Shown one piece after another: positions 19,168 through 28,498 of a DNA stretch of 48,519 nucleotides (the stretch's first letter is position 1; the number at the start of each line of letters is the position of its first letter). Both the position numbers and the translations under genes were made by a program. Below the pieces are notes generated by a model, which did not search any database, was not told where the DNA came from, and saw only the letters and a list, made by a program, of their open reading frames with translations. Source of the DNA: Nemertoderma westbladi (lineage: Eukaryota; Xenacoelomorpha; Nemertodermatida; Nemertodermatidae); assembly GCA_032718475.1 (NCBI GenBank), contig JAUCBJ010008923.1:1-48519 (forward strand), written 5' to 3'.

Positions 19168-22100
19168 TAAGTCGACACGAGAGAAACGGGAAGCTCTGAG
19201 CCTCTACAGGGCGTACAAGGCGTACGAGAAAGGCGAGATCGAGGAGTTTGGCGGAAGGCTCGCGAGCCTACCATTCTATTGGATATCCCACGATCAAACC
19301 AAACCTAAGGAGATGACACCCGAGCTCCTCGATAGTATCACCTTTGCTCAGCGTTTGTTGCAGAGACTACAGATACCTCATGTCGAGATGACGCGAGAAC
19401 CTCAGCCCCATTCTGCTGGAGCGATAGTACCGGTTGCGAGACCAACTAACTTTCCTATTAGTATACCGACCCGGAAGGAGACAACTTACGAGATTCCTAT
19501 AGTTGAACACCCGGAGATCATTTCGAACCTGGATTTCCTCCCATCGGTTACCTTCGGTGATGTGTTAGAGTCAGCCGAGTTACGTAAAACAATAGTTCAA
19601 AAAATCGTACGCAACGTGCCTCCACACATTACGGACTTTAAGGAAGTGGATCGAGTGGGGACGGATATCGCACCTTGCATCTTACGAGGATATCTGACTA
19701 GAACGATTCGATTATGGATCGGAGTTGGAACGTTTGAGACCGACACCAATATCGCGACCAATTGGACTGGTAAACCTATTAGTTTTGATGATGAAAAGTC
19801 AATTGGGAGAATTTGGAACCCTACCGACGATTTACTCGACGATTGGGATGTGACTAGCCGATCTCTAAAGGAGAATTGTTATATGTTTTACGACAATGAA
19901 GGAGGAAGCCATGAGCAAAGCCTCACTTCGAAAACTATACAGATTAGAGCACCAGACGGCGTGTTACATGTCTTCAGCCGACATAGGAGTGATAGAAAGA
20001 TGCCTATGCCGGAAGGAACGACGCAAAGACACGCGATGATAAAACGGATAGTTAAATCCATGGACCTGGCTTGTAGCATAGAAGCTAGGATGTTGCCAAA
20101 GGCCGTGCGAGACGTTGTGTTAGACAAGAGCATCGTCAAGATCGGATCCGGTGTACGGGATGACCTTATTAGCGATTTTGCGGGAATTGTCACGGAAGAG
20201 GATCAATTGCCTACGCCATACGTGGATACTAGACCATTGTTGCTTTGAGCTATTGAGCAAGGATATTTTAGGGAGTATAACACGCTAAAAACTGGGATGG
20301 GTTATATCTCATATCTAATGTTTAGTTGGGATTATAAGGAGAGTAAGAGGAGCAAGTACACGGACGTATACGGAGAGGGAGATACCCCCGGCGTAAACGA
20401 GTTCGAGTCACAGTTGAAGTGGCGAGGTTGCGTGTATTGGGCGATTAATTCACCTCCACGAATAATCTTGCAATACTATTTAGCGATAGAATCTTCGGTC
20501 AACGTTTGTTTCATCGCCGACGTAGTATCTAGAACCCTAAAGCGACATCCGTTATGTCTCGGTGAAGAACACACCTTTTACGATGGAGGAAGGACGCATA
20601 CTGATGTATTCCGACGATTTCTCCAACCCTTTTATAACACCGATGCGCACTGCAAAGTTTTCACGCGAGCGTTTTCAGGGACGTCTATCTCACTCACGCG
20701 GGAATCCTAGTCGACAGACCATCGATGTTAACGTTAGTACCGTATGACGGGGAACGCCACGCGGAATTCAAAGGCCCGGAAGGATCCTGGAAGGCTCGCG
20801 AGCCTACCGCCCATCACTACGATGTGGATCCGGCCGAGTTTGCGATGATAGACGAACCGTTGCAGCAACTCATAGAGATAGAGGAGAACCTTCCGAGGAA
20901 GACGCGAACTGAGATACGCGAGTTGGAGAAAAGCGATGCCATGGTTTGTGTACAACCTACGGAGACGAACATACCGACTGACCCGGATGATGAGAATTAT
21001 CACGTGGACGGTAGCGCTCGCCCCATCGGAGATCTCATCTATGAGCGAGTTTGGTACCCTGCCAACACTATTTGTGGCAGATGCGGGGCAACTGGCCACC
21101 ACGCAAAGAAATGCGGAGCGAAGCACATATCTCTACTGGACTTGGTATGTAACTGGTGCGGGGATCAACGTTCACACACTTTCTACACTTGCTGGCGTTT
21201 TGTGGCGCAGTGCACGTATTGTAATATTAAGGGCCATAGGGCATCCGAATGTCAACTTAAAGACGTCCTCTATGAGCACATGTCAGTTAAAATCGTTCGA
21301 CAGCTATTGGGAGGATCTAGCAGACGAGCATGTATCTACGCAGCGACGCCGTTTCCCTATGAGAGCACATTTGGGATTTTGGGCCGTAAACCCTCTCATA
21401 ATGTCGAAGGAAGGATACGTATCGGCTATGCCTCAGTATGATGAATTGTTGGAGGTGCTGGATATATTGCCTTTGGATAGCGGATTTATGGTTGTGCGGG
21501 ACTACTTTCTACAGGTACACCCCGACAACAAGAATACTTGGAACTTTCAAACTGTTGTGAACAAGATTACCGCCGGGGAATTCGACAAATTGCGAGTTGA
21601 ACAGCGCAATCGAGGAGCCTGGCATTCGATAGCTTGGGCATACCGGAGCGCATTTTATCACAAACGTGTAACCTCGTATATTCTAGACGAGACTGACGTT
21701 TTGTGTGAGACTGGCTTCAAGGCCACACCGTTAGCAGAAAGGACGCGTCACCCACAGGATGATTAGCAATTTCGTATACTCAAAGCCCAACAGGCCGGAC
21801 AAGAGATAAAGAAGGTAGTAAATGTTGCCGAGAGGATGACATCAAAGTCGCAAATCCGGATGACTCGGGGCACAGTTTCCCTTGCCAGAGAACCACGCGG
21901 AGGGACAGGATACGCTTTGCCGGAACCCTTTAGGATTCAAACAACGTCAGAGAGCGAGGTGTCAGCGGACGGAATAGTCCCACCATTTTGACTTCCTCCC
22001 AGCATTGTAGAGACTCGATCCGATGTTAAGTCGACGATTGGAATCGGACGAGGATTTAGAGGATTGAGCGCACGACGGATGTGCGAAACTCCCGTCGTCC

Positions 22101-22219
22101 CATTTCCTAGCGTTTTGGAACCACCGACAACTCGACGCCGAAGTCCAAGCCCAGTTCGACCTCGACCACCACCCAATCGCACTAGAGGATGTGGACGAGC
22201 CCGCTCATCGAAGGAATAG
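19148..22219 (+). pseudogene. BEL 3' ORF B, three-zinc-knuckle protein, broken
   Basis: ATG at 19148 opens about 366 codons to TGA 20246, and the same frame continues to 20710. Coding sense then shifts to frame 1 (about 20680-21300), where three knuckles lie: CGRCGATGHHAKKC (CX2CX4HX4C), CNWCGDQRSHTFYTC (CX2CX5HX4C) and CTYCNIKGHRASEC. It then returns to frame 2, running to 22219 through TAG 21764 and TGA 21988. The C-terminal end is Arg/Pro/Ser-rich. CCHC knuckles bind single-stranded RNA in nucleocapsids. No membrane segment or env feature is seen, so this is a second Gag-like or RNA-binding protein encoded 3' of pol. Hairpin copies 9 and 10 lie inside. Family unknown; the exact gene model is uncertain. 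Confidence 0.6.
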
Positions 22220-22251
22220 AAGCGAGAGGAAGGAAGGCTTGCGAGCCTACC

Positions 22252-22362
22252 GATTTGGATATTTATATTCGGATATTTTATTTGGATATTATATTGGATA
22301 TTTATATTCGGATATTTTTATTTGGATATTATATTTGGATATTTATATTGGACATTACGTTT
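22252..22362. repeat. AT-rich GGATATTTATATT repeats bracketed by two hairpins
   Basis: About ten degenerate 10-13 bp units (GGATATTTATATTC, GGATATTTTATTT, GGATATTATATT) fill the space between hairpin copies 11 (22232-22251) and 12 (22395-22414). Confidence 0.8.
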
Positions 22363-22414
22363 GGACGTTGGGTTTGGAGGAGCGAGATAGAGAAGGAAGG
22401 CTTGCGAGCCTACC

Positions 22415-22896
22415 GTTAGCGATTAGTGCTCAGGAGAAGATATCCAGACCAGCAGGACGAACTTTTAAGATCGTCAGGAGGACACTTTAAGACTCATTTA
22501 AAGTTATTAGCGCCTTATGTTTATTTTATATTTGAACTGATTTAATTTGGTGGAAGTTTATTATGTATATTTACAATATAAAGATTTATTGCAAGAGATT
22601 GAAATTATTTGTTTGATTTGTTCTAATTTGTTTGATCTAATTTGTTTAATTTGCTTACCTTGATAACCGAAAGCCCATTTTGTATTTTATGCACTAAAGT
22701 TAATTAGTAAATTTGTATTTTGTATGTACGATGGATTGTATTTACGCCGTACCTGCGTACCTGCAATATTAAGTATGCAATAATTAGATAGTGATTATTT
22801 TATATTTTAGGCCCTACCAGTAGATTTAGAAATATTTGTAAATAGTTCGTATTTCGATTGGTGAAAACAGTCTTACTTACTGTTTTCATGGAGCGG
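22415..22896 (+). other. BEL 3' untranslated region and a hairpin beside the 3' LTR
   Basis: No ORF. TTTGTTTGATCTAATTTG-type repeats lie near 22600-22655. GAAAACAG (22863-22870) and CTGTTTTC (22880-22887) form an 8-bp stem with a 9-nt loop ending 9 nt before the LTR. No long polypurine tract is present; only GGAGCGG abuts the LTR. Confidence 0.6.
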
Positions 22897-23020
22897 TGAT
22901 GAATTATTTCACTATAAGATAGCATTTGTAGTGTAACTTTAATGTAAAAACTTTCGAAAATCCGACGCATTTTGATTAAGTTACAGTAATGTAATATTGC
23001 CTATTCATATTTGTACACAT

Positions 23021-23330
23021 AAAGTAAAGTAAAGTAAAGTAAAGTAAAAGTAAATTTTCTTCGGCCGCTAGGCCAGGGATTATGCACAAAGTCTGACGAC
23101 TTATTTCCAGTGCGGTCCCCCCAGAACTTTACTCCCCAGAGGAAACTCCAGTACTCATTTAGCTACCACTTAAGGATGCAAGGCAGAGATGCGCCCTGGC
23201 TGGTCCCTTTAAAGCATTCGTGCCGAAACGAAAACTGCCCTGGCCCATGTGAGGATCGAACCCACGACCTATGGGAGATGTGAATTCAATGCGACCACTA
23301 CACCAAGGTGGAACCTTAGTTACGCTCCCT
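23021..23330 (-). mobile_element. tRNA-derived SINE inserted in the 3' LTR
   Basis: Absent from the other two LTRs. Read on the minus strand it starts with a tRNA-like head with A box TGGTGTAGTGG and B box GGGTTCGATCC (23253-23263), then an unrelated body, and ends in a (TTTAC)n tail (plus-strand AAAGT repeats at 23021-23047). These are the parts of a Pol III SINE. The duplication at the ends is too short to define with confidence (possibly TAA). Confidence 0.8.
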
Positions 23331-23341
23331 AAGGCCCCTAG

Positions 23342-23424
23342 TTATTCTCGTGGCAGAGTGGTCAGATGGTTAAGGCGTTGGTTACATTACAGATAGGTTA
23401 CGTGTTCGAATCCCGGTCGGGAAA
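23342..23424 (+). other. tRNA-like module in the 3' LTR
   Basis: Homologous to 5832-5914; A box here TGGCAGAGTGG, B box TGTTCGAATCC unchanged. The sequence keeps the tRNA boxes despite two changes in the A-box spacer. Confidence 0.65.
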
Positions 23425-25016
23425 TTTGTATTTTGGGGCCATTTATTTTCATTTGGTGCAGATTGGTGGACCAATGAGACGCGTACAATGTATCGAACGA
23501 TGAGCCAGGCCAATCATAGGGCATAGAATATCTTATTGCTCAAATGTGAGGCTATGGAAAATTCTGTTAGGATTCCGTGTCCCAGATTAGTGTAAGGGCC
23601 GGTTTGCATTGAACGATGAGCTGGGCCAATCATAGGGCATAGAGCATCTCATTGCTCAAATGTGAAGCTGTGGAAAATTCTGTTTGGTTTCCATGTACGA
23701 TTTTAGTATATAAGGGCTGGTTTGCCTTCGGTTATCACCTTCAACTTCACCTTCACTTCTACTTGTTAACCTAGTACACCTTACTTATATTAGTTTATTT
23801 TGTTTCTTGTTGAAACTTTGGTAAATCTGCTTGATAATCTTTGCTCGAATCTAAACTGTAAATATACTGCAAACTCCTGAACATGTTTACTTTTGGTCCA
23901 ACCTTGGGACAGCCAAACATCGGGAAGATGGCAGCCTAGACAGTTAGGCCGTCAGCAACGCAGAGAAGGGATGTCCACAACATGCTAGCGCCCACATAAG
24001 TTTGACTGCACACCCCCTTCGCCCTTTGAAATACTCCAACTTGCCATGCAGCGCCCGCTTTATGAGGAAGGTAAGACTTTGTTCGACGCCCTTGCCCGAC
24101 GTAAGACCTATAGATCAGGGTAAGCGTGATGCCGTCCTGGGACGCCGCAAAATTTAGGATCAAATAATTATATTCCAGGCAGAAACCCCCCCCCCCCCCC
24201 CCCTTTTCTTGTCAGCCCTGCAAATCCCTGGGTTACCTGTATACCTCACAGGTGCGAGCTATTGCCGTTCGTCAGTACGCAAGTACATATTAGGTACGGA
24301 CAGCATACGTTCCATAATTTAGTGATTTGTTAGTACTGACTGTTTGGTACCGGTTCGCTTTGTGAACATACATTAGTACCCCCCCCCCCCCCCCCCCCCT
24401 CCTACCTGGAGTTAGTTATTTGATCAGGCAAGGAGTATTTCTGCTACCGGCACACCGCTTGGCCTAGGGAGGTTTTATTAATATCCTACCGCGCCTTGCC
24501 ATGTACTGATAGGTATTTGCTGCTAACTACCGCAGCAACAAAGTTCTAGAATCAAATTTGTATACCAGATCAGCTAACGTACGGTAGCAATTAACCCCTA
24601 TTTCTTATCTTACAACCAGAATCTGGTATTTGTGCCGATCACGGGTGTAGTTACTAACACTGTGGTTGCCCGGTTGAGTTGTGGATAGGAAGGAGAGAGC
24701 TTTGACGTCATTTGTAAGTATAAAGTTCTACAAACGCGACTAGTTTATTTTAGTAGCTAGCGCACGGTATTATTTCAGTCAGAAAATCACTAAAACCTAG
24801 TAAAATGATATACACCAAAATTGTTTTATTTGTAACACACCCACACACACACGCCCTAAAACATATTTACCCTTAGAGTTCCTACTAGATAGCGCACTTT
24901 AGATTTTAGGCAGAATTTATCTGTATTCGTAGAATTAGGATCTGATATTTAGTTACGGCAACGGCAAGGGAGTATTTCATTATTTTGTTATTAAACTGTT
25001 GTTTTCTACCGTGGCT

Positions 25017-25879
25017 CATTGCGGCCACATTTGAATTTTTCTTTTTTTTTTTAAAAAAAAAAGTACACCTAATTATTCAGACAAATATTTAGCTGTACTT
25101 TTTTTTTCTTCAAAAAAAAAAAAAATACACCTAATTATTCAGACAAATATTTAGCTGTACTTTTTTTTTCTTCAAAAAAAAAAAAATACACCTAATTATT
25201 CTGACAAATAATTTGGAGTATTTCTTTTTTTCTTTCTAAAAAAAAATACTCCTAATTAATTAATATATGTTATTGGAGGGAATTTTAAACAGGTACCTGT
25301 GGATAGCATGACCGGTACCCGGTACGAACGGTAGGGTACTCTGCTCTGCTGCTACTACTGTACTACTGCTACTACAGTACTACACTTCAGCACTTAGGCA
25401 GCTTAGCCTAAGCACGTCAGAACTGCGAAATGGCGTCAGATTCTGACGATTTTGATACTGTTGGACCTAATCCTAGTAGAAAGAGGAAACTACTCGCTGA
25501 TGTAAGACGTGATTGTTATCTTCAAATAAACAAGCTATATCAAATCTGAAATCTGCCAGGTTGAACAGCCTGATGATGATGCTGATATGCATACCGCTAC
25601 CGGTAGGCCTAACCTTATTGGCATTCCGACGCGACCGACTTCTGCCGGGAATCGATGCCGGGATACTCCAAATTATTTGTCAGAATAATTAGATGTATTT
25701 TTTTTTAGATAAAAAAAAAAGAAATATATACTCCAAATTATTTGTCAGAATAATTAGGTGTATTTTATTTTTTTTGAAGAAAAAAAAAGTACAGCTAAAT
25801 ATTTGTCTGAATAATTAGGTGTACTTTTTTTTTTAGAAAAAAAAGAAAAATTCAAATGTGGCCGCAATCAGCCACGGTA
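25017..25879. mobile_element. 863-bp inverted-repeat DNA element with 6-bp target duplication
   Basis: The ends TACCGTGGCTCATTGCGGCC and, inverted, TACCGTGGCTGATTGCGGCC are near-perfect over about 41 bp. GTTTTC flanks it (25011-25016, 25880-25885) and is single in the 5' LTR at 7490-7495. Each arm holds tandem copies of a ~65-bp AT-rich unit (TAATTATTCAGACAAATATT plus T and A runs). The centre (25432-25680) holds a short exon-like ORF. The superfamily is not recognised. Confidence 0.85.
25432..25546 (+). other. short exon-like ORF in the centre of the inverted-repeat element
   Basis: ATG at 25432 starts an acidic peptide followed by a basic SRKRK cluster. A GTAAGA donor-like site follows GCTGAT at about 25502, and a possible acceptor CTGCCAG at about 25562 precedes another acidic open stretch (EQPDDDADM). 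This could be a captured gene piece or chance. Only 38 codons without splicing. Confidence 0.2.
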
Positions 25880-27032
25880 GTTTTCTGCTCAGCAGTATTG
25901 TTGCGTTAGGCACGACCCTTTTAGACTGATTTCGTACAGGGGGATCAGTTATTGTTACATTAGGCACGACCTTTTTTAGGCTGATTCAGATAGGGAGATC
26001 AGTATTGTTACGCTAGGGCTGTAACCCACCTAGCTCGTATATAATATAAACCATATAAATCACACCGCGGCAAGTTACGGTATTTTAGGACTGTCAGCGA
26101 TAGTTAGGATTCGCTGCGCGGGGATTGTTTTCCCGTGAGTTTGGTCTGTTACTGTAAATACTGTTACTGTTACTGCCATACCGGTTAGAGGACAGGTATC
26201 CTTTTGTCTAGTTCGTAGGCATTAGACCCGCTCACGTTCATAGAATAGACACCAGGCTCTGCTCCTCGCCAGTAGTAGTTTTGTGTATTGTATCTGTTTG
26301 TTTAGATATCCTGGACTGGGATTTGTTGTCAGATACTGTACGAGCCCGTTTCATTACTAGAGTCTCATAGTAAGATACATCGTTACTAGGATCTGGTAAG
26401 CGGTATACTACTGGACCCTACGGTTAGAGATATTCTATTGCTTCTTATTAGTAGATTTGTAGGCCGTAGGGTAGTCCCTACCGTAGGGGACACCACAACA
26501 TTATTTTACAATTTAAAATTGGCTAATTGGGGTATTTTACTGGTAATGTCGGCATGTTGTACCTACTGTAATCTAAACATTGTCTCATATTTAGTCCTAT
26601 CCATAATAATTTAACAATGAGACGAGATATTTATTCGCCGAGATGGGATTTGTGTAAGTACAACTCTCCCCCCCCCCCCCCCCCCCCCCCCACGTCTCCA
26701 CCCACCATCCCTTAGTTGCTAGAACACCGCTATTTACTTCTATATTTAGCGACTAAATTGGTGCTAAAATCCTGCTACTCTCAGCTAGTTTTAGCTCCTC
26801 TATACGCTAAAGTGGCGCTAAAACCCCGTGATTTATTAGGTCGATTTATTAATACGCTAAAGTGACGCTAAATCAATGTTTTTTTCCAGATATTTAGTGG
26901 ATATTTTCTCCAGCGAATTGCCGGATACTATTATCCAGCTATTAGCTGGATATTAAAACGCTAAAAACCAAGCTAGCGGGGTTTAGCTGGATATTATCCG
27001 GATATTAGCCGGTTGTGTCTTTGCTGGGCAGT

Positions 27033-27631
27033 ATCTGGTTGCGTTGAACTATTCAACCTCGTTGATGATGACATTGATGTTGAGTCCTGGTCCACTGATA
27101 AGGCTGCCGACAATAAGAGCAGACAATGGACAATAACACAGTAACAGCCTGGAACCCAGCAAGGTTGCTAAGCTTTTAACGTATTATAAGATACTCATAA
27201 AAAACTGTAAACAGTTTGGAGTCTGGCACCAATTGTTATTGATAGACGAGTCCATGGTTCCTTCAGTTCTTATTTTGCTCGCCACTCATGCAAGATGTTT
27301 ATTCGTGGTAAGCCAATCCAGATTTGGATGTTATGTGGTGAGGATGGCTACCCCTATAACATGGAGATATATACCGGTAAAGATGAATCACGAGCATTGG
27401 GAAGTGCTGTTGTTAACAATATGATAAGTTGGATTTCAAACTTTGCAAATAATCATATTCTTTTTGATAATTTCTTCACATCTTACGACCTCTTGCAGTC
27501 AATGATAGAGAGGGGTATTCATGCCACACAGCCACAGGGACAATCAGAGAAGTGTGGAATGGGAAATGCCCTCTAATCGATTCACGATCACGGGAAATGA
27601 AACGAAAAGATCGCGGTTTATATGACTACAG
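27033..27631 (+). pseudogene. piggyBac transposase pseudogene, central exon
   Basis: The transposase resumes after the inverted-repeat element with an acidic stretch (VDDDIDVESW). A large deletion follows, and then, from about 27165, KNCKQFGVWHQLLLIDESMV, FIRGKPI, LCGEDGYPYN, ILFDNFFTSYDLL and, near the end, KCPLIDSRSREMKRK: all hallmark piggyBac DDE-domain segments. The IDESM aspartate and DNFFTS aspartate are visible. Two 8-bp insertions (after GTTCCT at about 27259 and after GCCACA at about 27529) shift the frame, and about 12 bp is missing after FIRGKPI. The exon ends CTACA|G at 27631 before GTTTGT. Dead copy. Confidence 0.85.
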
Positions 27632-27989
27632 GTTTGTTTCTAGTGCATAAATAAATCTGAATAATAACTGGCTATCTACCGGTATATGCCTACAGTTGTA
27701 TATAATAATTTATGTAATTATTACCCTACTGCTACCGTATAAATATAATAAATATATATATAGGCCTAACTAATAAATATAGGCCTAATTCTGTAATATG
27801 TATAATAATTGTCTAACAATATGAAAATGAATGCAAAAAATCCGTATACATATACATTAAATAATGTAAGAAATATAAATAAAGTGTATATAATATAGTA
27901 GGCCTAATAAATTAAATATATATATCCTACTGATCCTATCCTAATAATTATGTATAACCAGTAGCAGTTCTATATTCAATTTATTGTAG
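27632..27989 (+). other. piggyBac intron
   Basis: GTTTGT donor at 27632 and TTATTGTAG acceptor ending 27989; joining 27631 to 27990 keeps the piggyBac frame. AT-rich, with ATAAATATA-type repeats. Confidence 0.7.
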
Positions 27990-28181
27990 AAGTGCTGGTA
28001 ACATTGTAATGTGCAAGTGGAATGACAATGCAATAGTCACTGTTGGTAGCAGCTGCGTTGGTGTTACATCCACTGAGAAGGCTAAGAGGCAGGTGAAGAA
28101 GCAGTGTGGAGTTTATGTTGACCAACCGAAGTTGATCAAGGTTTACAACCAGGGAATGGGTGGTGTAGATCTATTTGATCG
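27990..28181 (+). pseudogene. piggyBac transposase pseudogene, third exon
   Basis: It encodes SAGNIVMCKWNDNAIVTVGS and then YNQGMGGVDLFDR, the strongly conserved third-aspartate region of piggyBac transposases (MGGVDLxDR). The exon is intact and ends at 28181 with a GTTAGT donor; joining to 31572 restores the codon for the next residue and continues the family pattern. If unspliced, the frame runs straight into a LINE ORF1 tail. Confidence 0.88.
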
Positions 28182-28189
28182 GTTAGTCT

Positions 28190-28443
28190 ATGATATCGAT
28201 CTGGACCCAAAATGCCTTGAGCGTTTTCTCCTTAAGAAGCTGAATTTAACGGAAGGATTAACAGTCGAGATGCTGAAGACTCGTTACGATACGTATAGTT
28301 CGGTCAAGGTTGAGTTGCTGAGTTCGGAGCCTCAGGTTCTCATGAATCCTGAGATCTGGCCGAGCGGAGCTCTGGTTAAGGAGTTCGTCGGAGGAAACCG
28401 ACGTCGCCCCGCTGCTGTAGATCCTGAAGTTCTCAAGGTCTGA
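28190..28443 (+). pseudogene. LINE ORF1, C-terminal fragment
   Basis: About 84 residues ending TGA 28441-28443. The segment YSSVKVELLSSE followed by NPEIWPSGALVKEF is the usual C-terminal pattern of ORF1 proteins in CR1/L2-type and related LINEs. The N-terminal part is missing because the copy is 5' truncated. It is in frame with the upstream piggyBac exon. ORF1 proteins bind the LINE RNA. Confidence 0.6.
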
Positions 28444-28498
28444 AACTGAAAGTCTCGGTGATAAGCCTATAAGTTGAGTTTTTGAAGGTTTTTTTAGT

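Larger units (their letters stand above)
9624..22414 (+). repeat. family of twelve dispersed 20-bp hairpin repeats
   Basis: Consensus GGAAGGCYYGYRRGCCTACC, always in plus orientation. Starts: 9624, 10711, 10804, 13347, 13425, 13503, 16169, 18106, 19253, 20789, 22232, 22395. Positions 1-2, 4-8 pair with 19-20, 13-17; positions 3 and 18 are always an A-A mismatch. Variants keep pairing: the 16169 copy changes the 8-13 pair from T-A to C-G, and the 9-12 pair occurs as T-G, T-A or C-G. Copies lie in coding regions in all three frames (EGLRAY, GRLASLP, KACEPT or KAREPT) and in non-coding DNA, never in the LTRs. Confidence 0.93.
5697..26497 (+). mobile_element. giant BEL/Pao LTR retrotransposon, copy 1, 20.8 kb
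   Basis: The 5' LTR is 5697-8049 and the 3' LTR 22897-26497, both starting TGATGAATTATTTC and ending GGACACCACA. The 5-bp target duplication ACATT is intact at 5692-5696 and 26498-26502, proving one insertion. Internal order on the plus strand is: leader with splice donor, ORF1 (coiled coil), Gag with DUF1759-like domain and CCHC, aspartic protease, RT, RNase H, Ser-Pro-Asp linker, integrase, then extra ORFs with three zinc knuckles. DUF1759 Gag, a DUF1758-type protease and an integrase with a C-terminal DUF5641-like segment define BEL/Pao. The usual BEL length is about 5-10 kb, so this one is exceptional. Many stops show it is inactive. Confidence 0.93.
22897..26497 (+). repeat. 3' LTR of BEL copy 1, enlarged by two insertions
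   Basis: It matches the 5' LTR end to end but is 3,601 bp because of a SINE (23021-23330) and an 863-bp inverted-repeat element (25017-25879). It also keeps about 40 bp (near 26252-26292) missing from the 5' LTR but present in copy 2. It ends GGACACCACA before the target duplication ACATT. tRNA-like module at 23342-23424; TATATAAG at 23707; C runs at 24186 and 24379. Confidence 0.92.
4337..27027. mobile_element. long inverted-repeat DNA element inserted in piggyBac and hosting the BEL element
   Basis: The left segment 4337-4530 and the right segment about 26720-27027 are inverted relative to each other. Left plus strand and right minus strand share CCAGC at the end, then GCTAATA, ATAATATCCGGATAAT-like words and many TTTTAGCG / CACTTTAGCGT motifs. 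Both abut piggyBac coding sequence. Subtracting the BEL element (5697-26497) leaves roughly 1.9 kb of non-coding DNA, so this looks like a non-autonomous element with motif-rich, diverged terminal repeats. No clean target duplication was found and exact ends are uncertain. Confidence 0.45.

Noticed and set aside
18487-22219. Retroviral env gene in the post-pol position
   Set aside because: No signal peptide, membrane anchor or furin-like site is visible; zinc knuckles point to an RNA-binding protein.
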